Positions 15,080 through 23,082 of a stretch of DNA of 28,452 nt are shown here, one piece after another. Source of the stretch: an uncultured Collinsella sp. Lineage in GTDB: Bacteria; Actinomycetota; Coriobacteriia; Coriobacteriales; Coriobacteriaceae. Position numbers and translations under genes: made by a program. The notes below the pieces were generated by a model. The model was not told the DNA's origin. It saw only the letters and a program-made list of their open reading frames with translations, and did not search any database. Position 1 is the first letter of the stretch; each line of letters starts with the position of its first letter. The stretch is taken from positions 1-28,452 of the forward strand of contig CABRFG010000024.1 in the NCBI GenBank assembly GCA_902470095.1, written 5' to 3'.

Positions 15080-15151
15080 GTCGGAACAGAAGAAACCCCC
15101 GCGCGACCTTTGCGAAGCAAGGGGGAGCGCGGGGGTTTCTTCTGTTCCGAC
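15080..15151 (-). terminator. Very long perfect hairpin, terminator of prs
   Basis: 25-base perfect arms, 15080-15104 (GTCGGAACAGAAG...CCCGCGC) and 15127-15151. The 22-base loop can itself pair (CCTTTGC with GCAAGG). On the minus strand the GC stem CCCCCGCGC is followed by a TTTCTTC-type pyrimidine run contained in the arm. It lies 32 bases after the prs stop. Nothing else is seen in 14989-15182. Confidence 0.8.
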
Positions 15152-15182
15152 GGCGATGCGCCGGGTTACAAGGACGATGCGA

Positions 15183-16169
15183 CTACAGCGCGAAGTCGCC
15201 GCCGACGAGCGTGGAGACGGGCTCCTCGTGGTAAACGGCGGAGATGGCCTGAGCGAACTCCTCGGCGACCGAGATGGTCTTGATCTTGCCGCCGACCTCG
15301 ACGGGAATGGCGTCGGTGACGAGGCACTCGACGATCGGGGCGTCGTTCAGACGCTCGATGGCCGGACCGGAGAAGATGCCGTGGGTGGCGCAGACGTAGA
15401 TGTCGCCAGCGCCCATAGCCTTGAGCTCCTTGACGTTGGCGCACAGGGTGCCTGCGGTGTCGATCATGTCGTCGTTGATGATGCAGGTCTTGCCCTTGAT
15501 GTCACCGATGATGCCCATGACCTCGGCGGCGTTGTGGCGCGGACGGCCCTTGTGGGCGATGGCCAGGTCGCAGCCGAGCATGTCGGACAGCTTCTTGGCG
15601 GCCTTGGCGCGGCCCACATCGGGGGAGACGACAACCAAGTTGTCGGTGTCGAAGTGCATGTCGTTGTAGTACTGGCCAAACAGCGGCAGCGCGGACAGGT
15701 GGTTAACCGGGATATCAAAGAAGCCCTGGATCTGACCCTGGTGCAGGTCGAGAGTGATGATGCGGTTGACGCCGGCGCGCTCGAGCAGGTTGGCGACGAG
15801 GCGGGCGGTGATGGGCTCGCGCGGGCCGGCCTTGCGGTCCTGGCGGGCATAGCCGTAGTGGGTGATAACGGCGGTGATGGAGCGGGCGGATGCGCGCTTG
15901 GCAGCGTCGGTGGCGATGAGCAGCTCCATGAGCATGTCGTTGACGTTGCCGCCGGCCACGGACTGAATCAGGAAGACGTCGGCGCCGCGGACGGTCTCGT
16001 CGTAGCGGGCGTAAATCTCACCATTGGCGAACTGCTTTAGCGTAAGGCCCGAAAGCTCGACCCCAAGGTACTCAGCAATCTTCTGAGCGAGGGGACGGTT
16101 GGAGGAACCGGAATACACGCGGATGGACTTGCGCATATTCTCCGACTTCTCGGGATCATTAATCGGCAT
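15183..16169 (-). CDS. prs: Ribose-phosphate pyrophosphokinase (PRPP synthetase)
   Basis: It makes PRPP from ribose-5-phosphate and ATP, feeding purine, pyrimidine, NAD, histidine and tryptophan synthesis. PRPP is the substrate of PurF encoded in this window. This is a class I enzyme of 328 residues. Motifs are SGSSNRPLAQKIAEYLG, FANGEIYARYDETVRGADVF, the ATP/Mg signature DLHQGQIQGFFDIPVNHL, RHNAAEVMG and the PRPP loop DDMIDTAGTLC. The start at 16169 is supported by AGGAGAAGGG. A second in-frame ATG (16136, MRKSIRVYSG) is closer to the usual family N-terminus but has no good ribosome site. It is downstream of glmU on the same strand, the classic glmU-prs order, but a terminator separates them. 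Confidence 0.97.
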   Translation of the reverse strand: MPINDPEKSENMRKSIRVYSGSSNRPLAQKIAEYLGVELSGLTLKQFANGEIYARYDETVRGADVFLIQSVAGGNVNDMLMELLIATDAAKRASARSITAVITHYGYARQDRKAGPREPITARLVANLLERAGVNRIITLDLHQGQIQGFFDIPVNHLSALPLFGQYYNDMHFDTDNLVVVSPDVGRAKAAKKLSDMLGCDLAIAHKGRPRHNAAEVMGIIGDIKGKTCIINDDMIDTAGTLCANVKELKAMGAGDIYVCATHGIFSGPAIERLNDAPIVECLVTDAIPVEVGGKIKTISVAEEFAQAISAVYHEEPVSTLVGGDFAL

Positions 16170-16215
16170 TACCCTTCTCCTTTATATATCGAATGCCATA
16201 TAGATGCCTTTTTGC

Positions 16216-16221
16216 ATTGTA
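16216..16221 (-). promoter_or_regulatory. Candidate -10 element for prs
   Basis: On the minus strand this reads TACAAT, 46 bases before the prs start codon. No convincing -35 hexamer is seen at the right spacing. It is offered because the upstream terminator implies prs needs its own promoter. Confidence 0.35.
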
Positions 16222-16313
16222 ACCGCGCGACGGGGTTTATCGAGTCTTGATAACGTCTTTACCGTCAACGGACACGAACCGACCACTCATCCGGTTGCGC
16301 AGGTCACGATAGA

Positions 16314-16348
16314 AAAAGGAGCCGCCCCCCATGGGAACAGCTCCTTTT
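16314..16348. terminator. Bidirectional terminator after glmU
   Basis: AAAAGGAGC (16314-16322) and GCTCCTTTT (16340-16348) pair perfectly. On the minus strand the stem ends in TTTTTCT, which suits termination of glmU (stop at 16364). It separates glmU from prs. Confidence 0.85.
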
Positions 16349-16363
16349 GTGCTTGATAAAACG

Positions 16364-17776
16364 TTATGCTTCGTCGTCCTCGTGCAGGCGGCGGCGATAA
16401 TCGGCGGCCCAGCCCTCGATATTTACCTGACGGGCGCGGCCCAGACCGAGCGCGTCGGCCGGGACCGGCTCGGTGATGACGGATCCGGCGGCCACGAGTG
16501 CACCGTCGCCAATCTGGGCGGGCGCGACCATCATGGTGTCGGAACCGATGAAGGCGTCCTTGCCGATGACGGTCTTGTGCTTGTGCACGCCGTCGTAGTT
16601 GCAGGTGATGGAGCCCGCGCCCACGTTGACGCCGGAGCCCATGGTGGTGTCGCCGATGTAGGACAGGTGCGGCACCTTGGAGCCCTCGCCGATCGTGGAC
16701 TTCTTGATTTCCACGTGCGTTCCGGCCTTGGATCCGTCGAGCATGTGGGTGCCCGGGCGCAGGTAGGCGCGCGGGCCGCAGTCGACGCCGTTCTCGATGA
16801 CGGCCTCGATGGCGATAGTCTCATCGATGACGCAGCCGCTGCCGACGGTGGTGTCGGTGAGGCGGCTGTTGGGGCCGAGCTGGCACTCCTCGCCCACGGT
16901 GATGTGGCCGATCAGGTGCGTCTGCGGCCACACGACGGTGTCGCGGCCGATGGTGGCATCGGGGCCGATCCAGGCCTGCGTGGGATCGATGAACGTGACG
17001 CCCTCGGCCATCCAGTGCTCGTTGATGCGGTCGCGCGCGATAGCGGTGAGCTGCGCGAGCTGGATGCGGCTGTTGACGCCCAGGCCGTCGCGGTAGTCAT
17101 CGCAGTGGAAGATGGAGACCGCCTGGCCGTGACCCTTGAGGATTTCGAGCATGTCGGGCAGGTAGTACTCGGACTGCGCGTTGTCGTTGCCGATCTCGTT
17201 AATGTGGGCGGCGAGCTGCGCGCCGTCGAAGGCGTAGCAGCCGGCATTGCACTCCAGCAGCGTAGCGGCCTGCTCGGGCGTGCAGTCCTTCTGCTCGATG
17301 ATGCGCTCGATCTGGCCGTCGGCGCCCAGCTTGATGCGGCCGTAGCCGAAGGGGTCGGGCGGGGTCATGGTCATGACGGTGCAGGCGAGCTCGCCGGTAG
17401 CGACGGTCTGTGCGAACTTGGCGACGGTGTCGGCGGTGATGAGCGGCAGGTCGCCGTTGAGCACGACAACGGGGCCTTGCGTGATGCCGCAGGCCTCGAG
17501 CGCGACCTTTACGGCGTGGCCGGTGCCCAGGCGCTCGGTCTGCTCGACGCACTCGACCTTGGTGGCGCTGTTGGCGTAGGCGCCGTCGATCAGGGCGCGC
17601 ATCTCGTCGGCGTGGCTGCCGATGACGACCACGACGCGGCTGCAGCCGGCCTTGATGGTAGCGTCGACGATCCACTGGACCATGGGCTTGCCCAGGATCT
17701 TGTGCGAAACCTTGCAGTGGTTCGACTTCATGCGGGTGCCCTCGCCGGCAGCGAGGATAATTGCGGTTGCGTCCAT
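16364..17776 (-). CDS. glmU: Bifunctional UDP-N-acetylglucosamine pyrophosphorylase / glucosamine-1-phosphate N-acetyltransferase
   Basis: It catalyses the last two steps to UDP-GlcNAc, the precursor of peptidoglycan. The N-terminal uridyltransferase domain shows LAAGEGTRMKSNHCK (8-22), VVLNGDLPLI, PFGYGRI and EQKDCTPEQA. The C-terminal left-handed beta-helix has hexapeptide repeats through IGPDATIGRDTVVWP, GPRAYLRPGTHMLDGSKAGTH, KVPHLSYIGD, GVNVGAGSITCNYDG and VAAGSVIT. The start at ATG 17776 has AGGAGAT upstream and gives 470 residues, near the family's 455-460. A longer frame upstream has no family similarity. The acidic tail HEDDEA is short and unremarkable. Confidence 0.97.
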   Translation of the reverse strand: MDATAIILAAGEGTRMKSNHCKVSHKILGKPMVQWIVDATIKAGCSRVVVVIGSHADEMRALIDGAYANSATKVECVEQTERLGTGHAVKVALEACGITQGPVVVLNGDLPLITADTVAKFAQTVATGELACTVMTMTPPDPFGYGRIKLGADGQIERIIEQKDCTPEQAATLLECNAGCYAFDGAQLAAHINEIGNDNAQSEYYLPDMLEILKGHGQAVSIFHCDDYRDGLGVNSRIQLAQLTAIARDRINEHWMAEGVTFIDPTQAWIGPDATIGRDTVVWPQTHLIGHITVGEECQLGPNSRLTDTTVGSGCVIDETIAIEAVIENGVDCGPRAYLRPGTHMLDGSKAGTHVEIKKSTIGEGSKVPHLSYIGDTTMGSGVNVGAGSITCNYDGVHKHKTVIGKDAFIGSDTMMVAPAQIGDGALVAAGSVITEPVPADALGLGRARQVNIEGWAADYRRRLHEDDEA

Positions 17777-17807
17777 GTGATCTCCTGTTACGTTATAGAG
17801 ACGTGTG

Positions 17808-17836
17808 TTTGGAAACGATACACGGCGCAATATGAT
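17808..17836 (+). promoter_or_regulatory. Weak candidate promoter of the ECF cassette
   Basis: TTTGGA (17808-17813) and TATGAT (17831-17836) are 17 bases apart, in the divergent gap with glmU. The region 17777-17975 contains nothing else I can name. I looked for a cobalamin or other vitamin riboswitch and saw no recognisable conserved box. Confidence 0.35.
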
Positions 17837-17975
17837 ACCGCAGGCATATGTTGAGCGCGTAACGATTGGTTTGCGGCGGTTGAGGCTTGCGCCGCCGGCG
17901 TGGCGTTTGCACTGCTTGCGTGCGGCGTTGGCGATGCTGCGGAGCTGTCGTTTGAGCGAGGGGACGGGGGTGCCC

Positions 17976-18863
17976 GTGGACAACATACGAGAGGAGTTTG
18001 GCGGCGAGCCCGTCGCGGCGTTCTCGATGTCGCATCCGGCTGTGCCGGCACTCTATATAGTGCTGACGCTGGGGCTCACCATGTTCTCGATGCAACCGGT
18101 GCTGATTGCGCTGTCGCTTGCGGGCGGGCTGGCGTATGGATTTGCGACGCGTGGGGCTGCCCGCACGCTGGGCGCACTTCGCTGGCAGCTGCCGGTGATT
18201 TTGATTATCGCGCTGGTCAATCCGCTGTTTAGCGCTTCGGGTTCGACGGAGCTGCTTCGCATCGGCGTGCGCGCGGTGTATCTGGAGAGCATGGTATATG
18301 GCCTGTGCATGGGCGGACTGTTTGTGGCGAGCGTGCTGTGGTTTGAGGCCGCGGCGTCGATGCTCGAATACGACAAGGTGCTTGCGCTTTTGGGTAACGC
18401 CGCGCCGGTGATCGCGCTCATGATCTCGATGTGCATGCGGCTTATCCCGCAGTTTTTGCGCCGCGGCCGCACGGTGCTGGCGGTGCAAGATGCGATTGAT
18501 GTACCGGGGCGTGCGCCGGCCGACCCCGTGCGCTCGCACCTGCGGGCGTCGAGCGTGTTGATGGGCTGGGGCATGGAAGATTCGCTGGAGCGCGCGGACG
18601 CCATGCGCTCCCGTGGGTGGGGCGCCGCGACGCGTCGAACGACGTATGCGCGGTATCGGCTGGGGCGCGGCGATGTTGCCGCGCTGGTTGGGCTTGCGCT
18701 GTTTGGCGTGGTCACGGTGGCAGTGGCGTGGACCGCGACGACGCAGTATTCGTTTTATCCGCAGCTCTCGGTGCCGGCGCCGTGGCCGGGCTATGTTGTG
18801 TACGCTGCCTGGATGGTGCTGCCTTGCGCATTGCACGCGATTGATGAGAAGAGGTTTGGCTGA
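17976..18863 (+). CDS. ecfT: ECF transporter transmembrane coupling protein EcfT (CbiQ family)
   Basis: This is the membrane scaffold of an energy-coupling-factor vitamin importer. It links the S component to the ATPases. Hydrophobic segments alternate through YIVLTLGLTMFSMQPVLIALSLAGGLAYG, LPVILIIALVNPLF, MVYGLCMGGLFVASVLWF and a C-terminal pair. The cytosolic coupling region MRLIPQFLRRGRTVLAVQ to ERADAMRSRGWGAATRRT contains the characteristic R-x-R-G helix (DAMRSRG). The start is uncertain. GTG 17976 has a GGGGG/GAGGGG upstream and gives 295 residues. ATG 17805 would add 57 basic residues without similarity, and ATG 18027 has no ribosome site. The stop overlaps the next start by one base (TGATG). 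Confidence 0.88.
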   Translation: MDNIREEFGGEPVAAFSMSHPAVPALYIVLTLGLTMFSMQPVLIALSLAGGLAYGFATRGAARTLGALRWQLPVILIIALVNPLFSASGSTELLRIGVRAVYLESMVYGLCMGGLFVASVLWFEAAASMLEYDKVLALLGNAAPVIALMISMCMRLIPQFLRRGRTVLAVQDAIDVPGRAPADPVRSHLRASSVLMGWGMEDSLERADAMRSRGWGAATRRTTYARYRLGRGDVAALVGLALFGVVTVAVAWTATTQYSFYPQLSVPAPWPGYVVYAAWMVLPCALHAIDEKRFG

Positions 18864-20506
18864 TGGCTCGGTTGGACAGGGGCCCGGTGTCGGGCGCTGC
18901 GTGCGGCCCGGATATGCCAGCGATTGAGGTGCGGAGCCTGAGCTTTGCCTACCCCGATGCTGATGCTGCGGTGCTCGAGGGGCTCGACTGGTCTGTTCCC
19001 CAAGGTGCATTTGCGCTGCTTGTTGGCGGTACCGGATCGGGTAAGTCGACGCTGCTGTCGCTGCTCAAGCCCGAGATCGCTCCGGTGGGCGAGCGCACTG
19101 GCGATGCGCGCGTGCTGGGCGAGCCCGTCGCCGACATGGATGTGCGGGCATCGGCGGAGCGCGTGGGTTATGTGTTCCAGGATCCCGAGAACCAGATCGT
19201 GTGCGAGGCCGTGTGGCACGAGATGGCGTTTGGCCTGGAAAACTTAGGCATGTCGCGTGACGAGATGCGCCGTCGCGTGGCCGAGACCAGCTATTTCTTT
19301 GGGTTGGAGGATTGGCTCCACCGCGATACCGATACGCTTTCGGGCGGACGCAAACAGCTGCTGTCGCTGGCAGCTGTGCTGGCGTTGCGCCCGCGCGTGC
19401 TGCTGCTCGACGAGCCCACGTCCCAACTGGACCCCGTTGCCGAGAAGAGTTTTCTGCATGCGCTGTTTCGCGTGAATCGCGAGTTGGGCTGCACGGTTGT
19501 CGTGGCCACGCACCAGCCGCGCCCAATGCTCGAATACGCGACGTGCGCGTACCGGATTGAGGGCGGGCGCGTGCGCGAGGTGGCGGATATGGCATCTTTG
19601 GGACGCCGAGAATCGCTGTTTTCCGATGACACGTTGGGGTGGGGTGCCATCCGATGTGCAAAAAACGGAGTATTCAGCAGGCGTGAGGACAATTTGGGCT
19701 CTCTGGAGCCGCCCGGGGACGTATCGAGCGCGAAAAAAAGTTCAGAATTGGACAAATCGTCCGAATTTGTGGCGCAAACGTCGCTCGAGAACGGCTTGGA
19801 AGCCTTCTCGCGCACGGATGGAAGCAGAATACTCCAAAAAATGCACGGCGGGTCGGCTACCACCCTGTCGGAAGGCTGGTTTCGCTACGATCGAGCGTCC
19901 GGCTGGGTGCTGCGCGGGCTCGATGCGTCGTTTTCGGCCGGTGCGGTGCATGCGATCGTGGGCGGCAACGGATGCGGTAAGTCGACGATACTCTCGGTGC
20001 TGGCGAAGACCGCCAAGCTGCAGCGCGGCCGCATGGTGCGCGGAGCGGCCTCGGCGGCGCTGCTGCCTCAGAATCCCAAAGCATTGCTGGTTGCCGAGAC
20101 GGTTCGCGATGAGCTGATGGAATGGGCCTCGACCTGCGGATATGACGAGAACTTGGCGCGGGAGCGTGCGGCGAGCTTGGGGCTGGACGGCCTGGAGACG
20201 CGCCACCCCTACGACCTCTCGGGCGGACAGCGCCAGCTGCTCGCACTGGCAAAGCTGCTGCTGATCGGCCCCGAGCTGCTGCTGCTTGACGAGCCCACGA
20301 AGGGCTTGGACCTGGAGAGCCGCCGCATCATCGCCCGTGCCCTGCGTGACCATGCGAAGGTTGGCGGCACCGTCATCATGGCCACGCACGATCTGGATTT
20401 TGCCGAGCAGGTTGCCGATGACATTGCCATGATGTTCGACGGCGAGATTGCCTGCATGGAGCCGCCGTCCGACTTCTTTGCCGACAATGTGTTTTATAGG
20501 GCGTGA
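18863..20506 (+). CDS. Double ATPase of an ECF transporter (fused EcfA1-EcfA2)
   Basis: This is a cytosolic energising subunit in which both ATPase halves are one chain of 547 residues. Domain 1: Walker A GGTGSGKST (55-63), Q-loop VFQDPENQ, signature LSGGRKQ (159-165), Walker B VLLLDEP (179-185) and H217. Domain 2: Walker A GGNGCGKST (367-375), Q-loop LLPQNP, signature LSGGQRQ (452-458), Walker B D476/E477 and H509. All catalytic residues are intact in both halves. The linker (about 262-340) is Ser/Lys/Glu-rich. Its DNA (19650-19850) is visibly more A/T-rich than the rest of the gene, with A-runs and inverted repeats, suggesting inserted sequence. ATG 18863 has GAAGAGG upstream and overlaps the ecfT stop. 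Confidence 0.93.
   Translation: MARLDRGPVSGAACGPDMPAIEVRSLSFAYPDADAAVLEGLDWSVPQGAFALLVGGTGSGKSTLLSLLKPEIAPVGERTGDARVLGEPVADMDVRASAERVGYVFQDPENQIVCEAVWHEMAFGLENLGMSRDEMRRRVAETSYFFGLEDWLHRDTDTLSGGRKQLLSLAAVLALRPRVLLLDEPTSQLDPVAEKSFLHALFRVNRELGCTVVVATHQPRPMLEYATCAYRIEGGRVREVADMASLGRRESLFSDDTLGWGAIRCAKNGVFSRREDNLGSLEPPGDVSSAKKSSELDKSSEFVAQTSLENGLEAFSRTDGSRILQKMHGGSATTLSEGWFRYDRASGWVLRGLDASFSAGAVHAIVGGNGCGKSTILSVLAKTAKLQRGRMVRGAASAALLPQNPKALLVAETVRDELMEWASTCGYDENLARERAASLGLDGLETRHPYDLSGGQRQLLALAKLLLIGPELLLLDEPTKGLDLESRRIIARALRDHAKVGGTVIMATHDLDFAEQVADDIAMMFDGEIACMEPPSDFFADNVFYRA
19656..19846. repeat. Inverted-repeat-bounded insert within the double-ATPase linker
   Basis: GTGCA (19656-19660) and GGAGTATTC (19667-19675) on the left match TGCAC (19842-19846) and GAATACTCC (19827-19835) on the right. 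An A-rich, unpaired stretch lies between the two paired blocks on each side. In the middle AATTGGAC and GTCC-G-AATT form another hairpin (about 19745-19767). The whole stretch stays in frame and encodes the linker between the two ATPase domains. Confidence 0.55.
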
Positions 20507-20510
20507 TGGG

Positions 20511-21224
20511 ATGACGGATTATCGCGTCGCGCGCCTACTCGCAAAACTGGAGATACCACTGCTGCTGGCGGTTCCCGCAGTGATGGCTGCGGCGTTGCTG
20601 GCAGGCGTTGAGCAGGCGGCACTTGCCATGCTTGTCGTGGTGGCGCTGGTGCTTGCGTTGTTCTTTGCGGGCTACGAGGCATCGCGACCGGGCCTGCGCC
20701 AGATTATGCCCACGCTGGTTCTGGCGGCGTTGGCCGCGGCGGGGCGCATCTTGTTTGGCCCCATTCCCGACTTTAAACCCGTGAGCGCCATCGCCATTAT
20801 CGCCGGGGCGACGCTCGGTCGTCGTAACGGCTTTATGGTTGGTGCGCTGGCGGCGCTGACCAGCAACTTCTTTTTTGGACAGGGCATGTGGACGCCATGG
20901 CAGATGTATGCCTGGGGCCTGGTTGGCTATGTTGGCGGCGCGCTGGCGCATGCGGGCGCGTTCGACCGTGCGGATGGAACCGTGCGCATGCCGGCGCTGA
21001 TGGCGTACGGCTTTGCATCGGGCCTGCTCTACGGCGTGGTAATCAACGCCTACGACATCATCGGTTTTGTGCAGCCGCTCACGTGGGCGGGCGCCGTGGC
21101 GCGTCTTGCCACGGCAGTGCCGTTCGATATCACACACGGCCTCGCGACCTGCGTGTTCTTAGCCGCCCTGTACAGGGCCTGGTGTCGACGGATCAACCGC
21201 GTCGTCGTGAAGTACGGACTGTAG
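20511..21224 (+). CDS. ECF transporter S component (substrate-binding membrane subunit)
   Basis: This is a small integral membrane protein (237 residues, about six hydrophobic segments) that captures the vitamin for the ECF module encoded just upstream. The segment from FGPIPDFKPVSAIAIIAG to GRRNGFMVGALAALTSNFFFG, then GMWTPWQMYAWGLVGYVGG, is the typical pattern of one S-component group. By recollection some members of that group are linked to cobalamin or its precursors. The ligand here is not determinable from sequence. ATG 20511 follows the ATPase stop by four bases, so ecfT, the double ATPase and this gene form one operon. It lacks a strong ribosome site (GGG only), consistent with coupling. 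Confidence 0.85.
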   Translation: MTDYRVARLLAKLEIPLLLAVPAVMAAALLAGVEQAALAMLVVVALVLALFFAGYEASRPGLRQIMPTLVLAALAAAGRILFGPIPDFKPVSAIAIIAGATLGRRNGFMVGALAALTSNFFFGQGMWTPWQMYAWGLVGYVGGALAHAGAFDRADGTVRMPALMAYGFASGLLYGVVINAYDIIGFVQPLTWAGAVARLATAVPFDITHGLATCVFLAALYRAWCRRINRVVVKYGL

Positions 21225-21248
21225 GGCATTTCGCGTTCCCACACGAAC

Positions 21249-21311
21249 TTGCGGTGGAATAGTTCTCGTTTTTGGCTATTTGCTGCCCAAACAGGAACTA
21301 TTCCACCGCAA
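21249..21311. repeat. 17-bp inverted repeat downstream of the ECF operon
   Basis: TTGCGGTGGAATAGTTC (21249-21265) pairs perfectly with 21295-21311. The loop contains TTTGG and CCAAA that also pair. It lies between convergent genes and could stop transcription. No GTCCCC core is present in this one. Confidence 0.8.
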
Positions 21312-21343
21312 CTTATAGGGGGAGAGGGGTCACATGATCTGTT

Positions 21344-21364
21344 TTCCTCTGTCCCCTAGAGGAA
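21344..21364. repeat. Compact hairpin unit with GTCCCCT loop
   Basis: TTCCTCT (21344-21350) and AGAGGAA (21358-21364) pair perfectly around the seven-base loop GTCCCCT. It is ten bases from the stop of the exonuclease gene (minus strand) and is the smallest member of the GTCCCC hairpin family here. Confidence 0.75.
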
Positions 21365-21374
21365 TTACTTGGGG

Positions 21375-22193
21375 CTAGAGCTCTAGCGTGAGGGTGACGG
21401 GGCAGTGGTCGCTGCCAAAGATGTCGCCGCGGATGCCGGTGTCGCGTACGTTGTCGGCGATTGCGTCGCTTACCAGGAAGTAGTCGATGCGCCAGCCGGC
21501 GTCGTTCTTGCGGGCATTAAAGCGATAGCTCCACCAGCTGTAGACGCCCTCGACGTCGGGGTTTGCCGCGCGCCAGGTATCGGTAAAGCCGGCGTTGAGC
21601 AGCTCGGTAAACTTGCCGCGCTCCTCGTCCGAAAAGCCTGCGTTGCCGCGGTTGGACTTGGGGTTCTTAAGGTCGATCTCCTCGTGCGCCACGTTAAAGT
21701 CGCCGCAAGTTACGACGGGTTTGCCTGTCTCGCACTCGAGCGCGTTCAAAAAGCCGCGGTAGGCATCGTCCCAGGCCATGCGCACGTCGATGCGGGCGAG
21801 TTCGTTTTGCGCGTTGGGAGTGTAGACATCCACAAACCAGAACTTGTCGAACTCCAGCGCGCAGACGCGGCCCTCGGTCGCGGCTTGGGCGACGAGCTCG
21901 GCCGCCTCGCCCTCGCCGGCGTAGGGCAGCAGCGCATCGGCGCGCAGTACGCGCAGCGGTTCCTGGCGGCTAAAGACCGCGGTGCCCGAGTAGCCCTTGC
22001 GCTCGGCGTAGCTCCAGGTTTGGTGATAGCCGGGCAGGTCGATATCGACCTGGCCCTCCTGCAGCTTGGTCTCTTGCAGCGCCAGGATATCGACGTCGAG
22101 TTCTTGCGCGATCTGGATAAAGCTCGGGTCCTTTTTGAGCACGGCGCGCAGGCCGTTGACGTTCCACGAGGCGAAAGTGTAAGTCTGAGGCAT
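21375..22193 (-). CDS. xth: Exodeoxyribonuclease III (AP endonuclease, ExoA/XthA family)
   Basis: It incises DNA at abasic sites and removes 3' blocks in base-excision repair. The 272 residues cover the full endonuclease/exonuclease/phosphatase fold. FASWNVNGLRA has N11, ILALQETK has metal ligand E41, and TAVFSRQEP is conserved. GDFNVAHEEIDLKNPKSNRGNAGFSDEER holds the catalytic Asp/Asn pair. WWSYRFNARKNDAGWRIDYFLVSD and GSDHCPVTL supply the terminal Asp-His. The start at 22193 has AAAGGA seven bases upstream. It is divergent from the Sir2 gene. The 136-base gap holds no recognisable site. Confidence 0.96.
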   Translation of the reverse strand: MPQTYTFASWNVNGLRAVLKKDPSFIQIAQELDVDILALQETKLQEGQVDIDLPGYHQTWSYAERKGYSGTAVFSRQEPLRVLRADALLPYAGEGEAAELVAQAATEGRVCALEFDKFWFVDVYTPNAQNELARIDVRMAWDDAYRGFLNALECETGKPVVTCGDFNVAHEEIDLKNPKSNRGNAGFSDEERGKFTELLNAGFTDTWRAANPDVEGVYSWWSYRFNARKNDAGWRIDYFLVSDAIADNVRDTGIRGDIFGSDHCPVTLTLEL

Positions 22194-22329
22194 GGTGTCC
22201 TTTCGACGGGGTTGGCAGGCTTAAGATTAGCGCAACAGGGGCGGTGGTGGGCACCGCGCGTGCTGACCCAAAGGCCGCATGCTGGGACATCGCCCGACGC
22301 TGCCCGACCAACAAGGACGGAGGACTCAT

Positions 22330-23082
22330 ATGACGCAGGCGATAACGGACTCCAAACAGGCCTCCGCCGCGCTGGCGGAGCTGTTCGGCACCCACAAGCG
22401 CGTGGTCTTCTTTGGCGGCGCGGGCGTTTCCACGGCGAGTGGCATCCCCGATTTCCGCAGCGTGGACGGCCTATATCACCAACAGTTTGCCTACCCGCCC
22501 GAGACCATGCTCTCGCATAGCTTTTACGAGGTGCACCCGGCCGAGTTCTTCGACTTCTACCGCACCAAGATGATCGCGCTTGGCGCCAAGCCCAACCGCT
22601 GCCACACCAAGCTGGCCGAGCTGGAGCGCGCCGGCAAGCTCGACGCCGTGGTGACGCAAAACATCGACGGCCTGCATCAGATGGCCGGCTCACAGCGCGT
22701 GTTTGAGTTGCACGGATCGGTCCATCGCAACATTTGCCAGTCGTGTGGCGCGGTCTATAGCGCCGAGTGGATTTGCTCGCGCGAGCACGAGGATGCCGCG
22801 GGCGTGCCCGCGTGCCCCGCGTGCGGCGGCCGCATCAAGCCCGATGTAGTGCTCTACGAAGAGCCGCTCGACGAGCATGTGTTGACCGGTGCCGTTGCCG
22901 CCATCGCCGCGGCCGATGCCCTCATTGTAGGCGGGACCTCGCTCGTGGTGTATCCGGCGGCAGGCCTTACGCGATACTTTACCGGCGATACGCTGGCCAT
23001 ATGCAACCTTGCTCCCACCGATCAGGATGCAAATGCCGACCTGCTGATTTCTTGCGACATCGCGGCCGCGTTTGCGTTCTAG
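22330..23082 (+). CDS. cobB: NAD-dependent protein deacylase, Sir2 family
   Basis: It removes acyl groups from lysines, using NAD+ and yielding nicotinamide and O-acyl-ADP-ribose. The 250-residue sirtuin shows GAGVSTASGIPDFRS (30-44), TQNIDGLH (109-116), catalytic H128 in ELHGS, zinc ligands C136, C139, C162 and C165 (CQSCG and CPACG), and GTSLVVYPA. It lacks the Tyr/Arg signature of desuccinylating class III enzymes where visible (FYRTKMIALGAKPN follows), so deacetylation is more likely. GGAGG seven bases before ATG 22330 fixes the start. Confidence 0.95.
   Translation: MTQAITDSKQASAALAELFGTHKRVVFFGGAGVSTASGIPDFRSVDGLYHQQFAYPPETMLSHSFYEVHPAEFFDFYRTKMIALGAKPNRCHTKLAELERAGKLDAVVTQNIDGLHQMAGSQRVFELHGSVHRNICQSCGAVYSAEWICSREHEDAAGVPACPACGGRIKPDVVLYEEPLDEHVLTGAVAAIAAADALIVGGTSLVVYPAAGLTRYFTGDTLAICNLAPTDQDANADLLISCDIAAAFAF

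Noticed and set aside
16331..17854. Plus-strand open frame of 507 codons opposite glmU
   Set aside because: Aligned antisense of glmU; starts within the terminator and carries no motif.
17777..17975. Vitamin riboswitch before the ECF cassette
   Set aside because: No conserved cobalamin, TPP, FMN or other riboswitch box could be recognised by eye.
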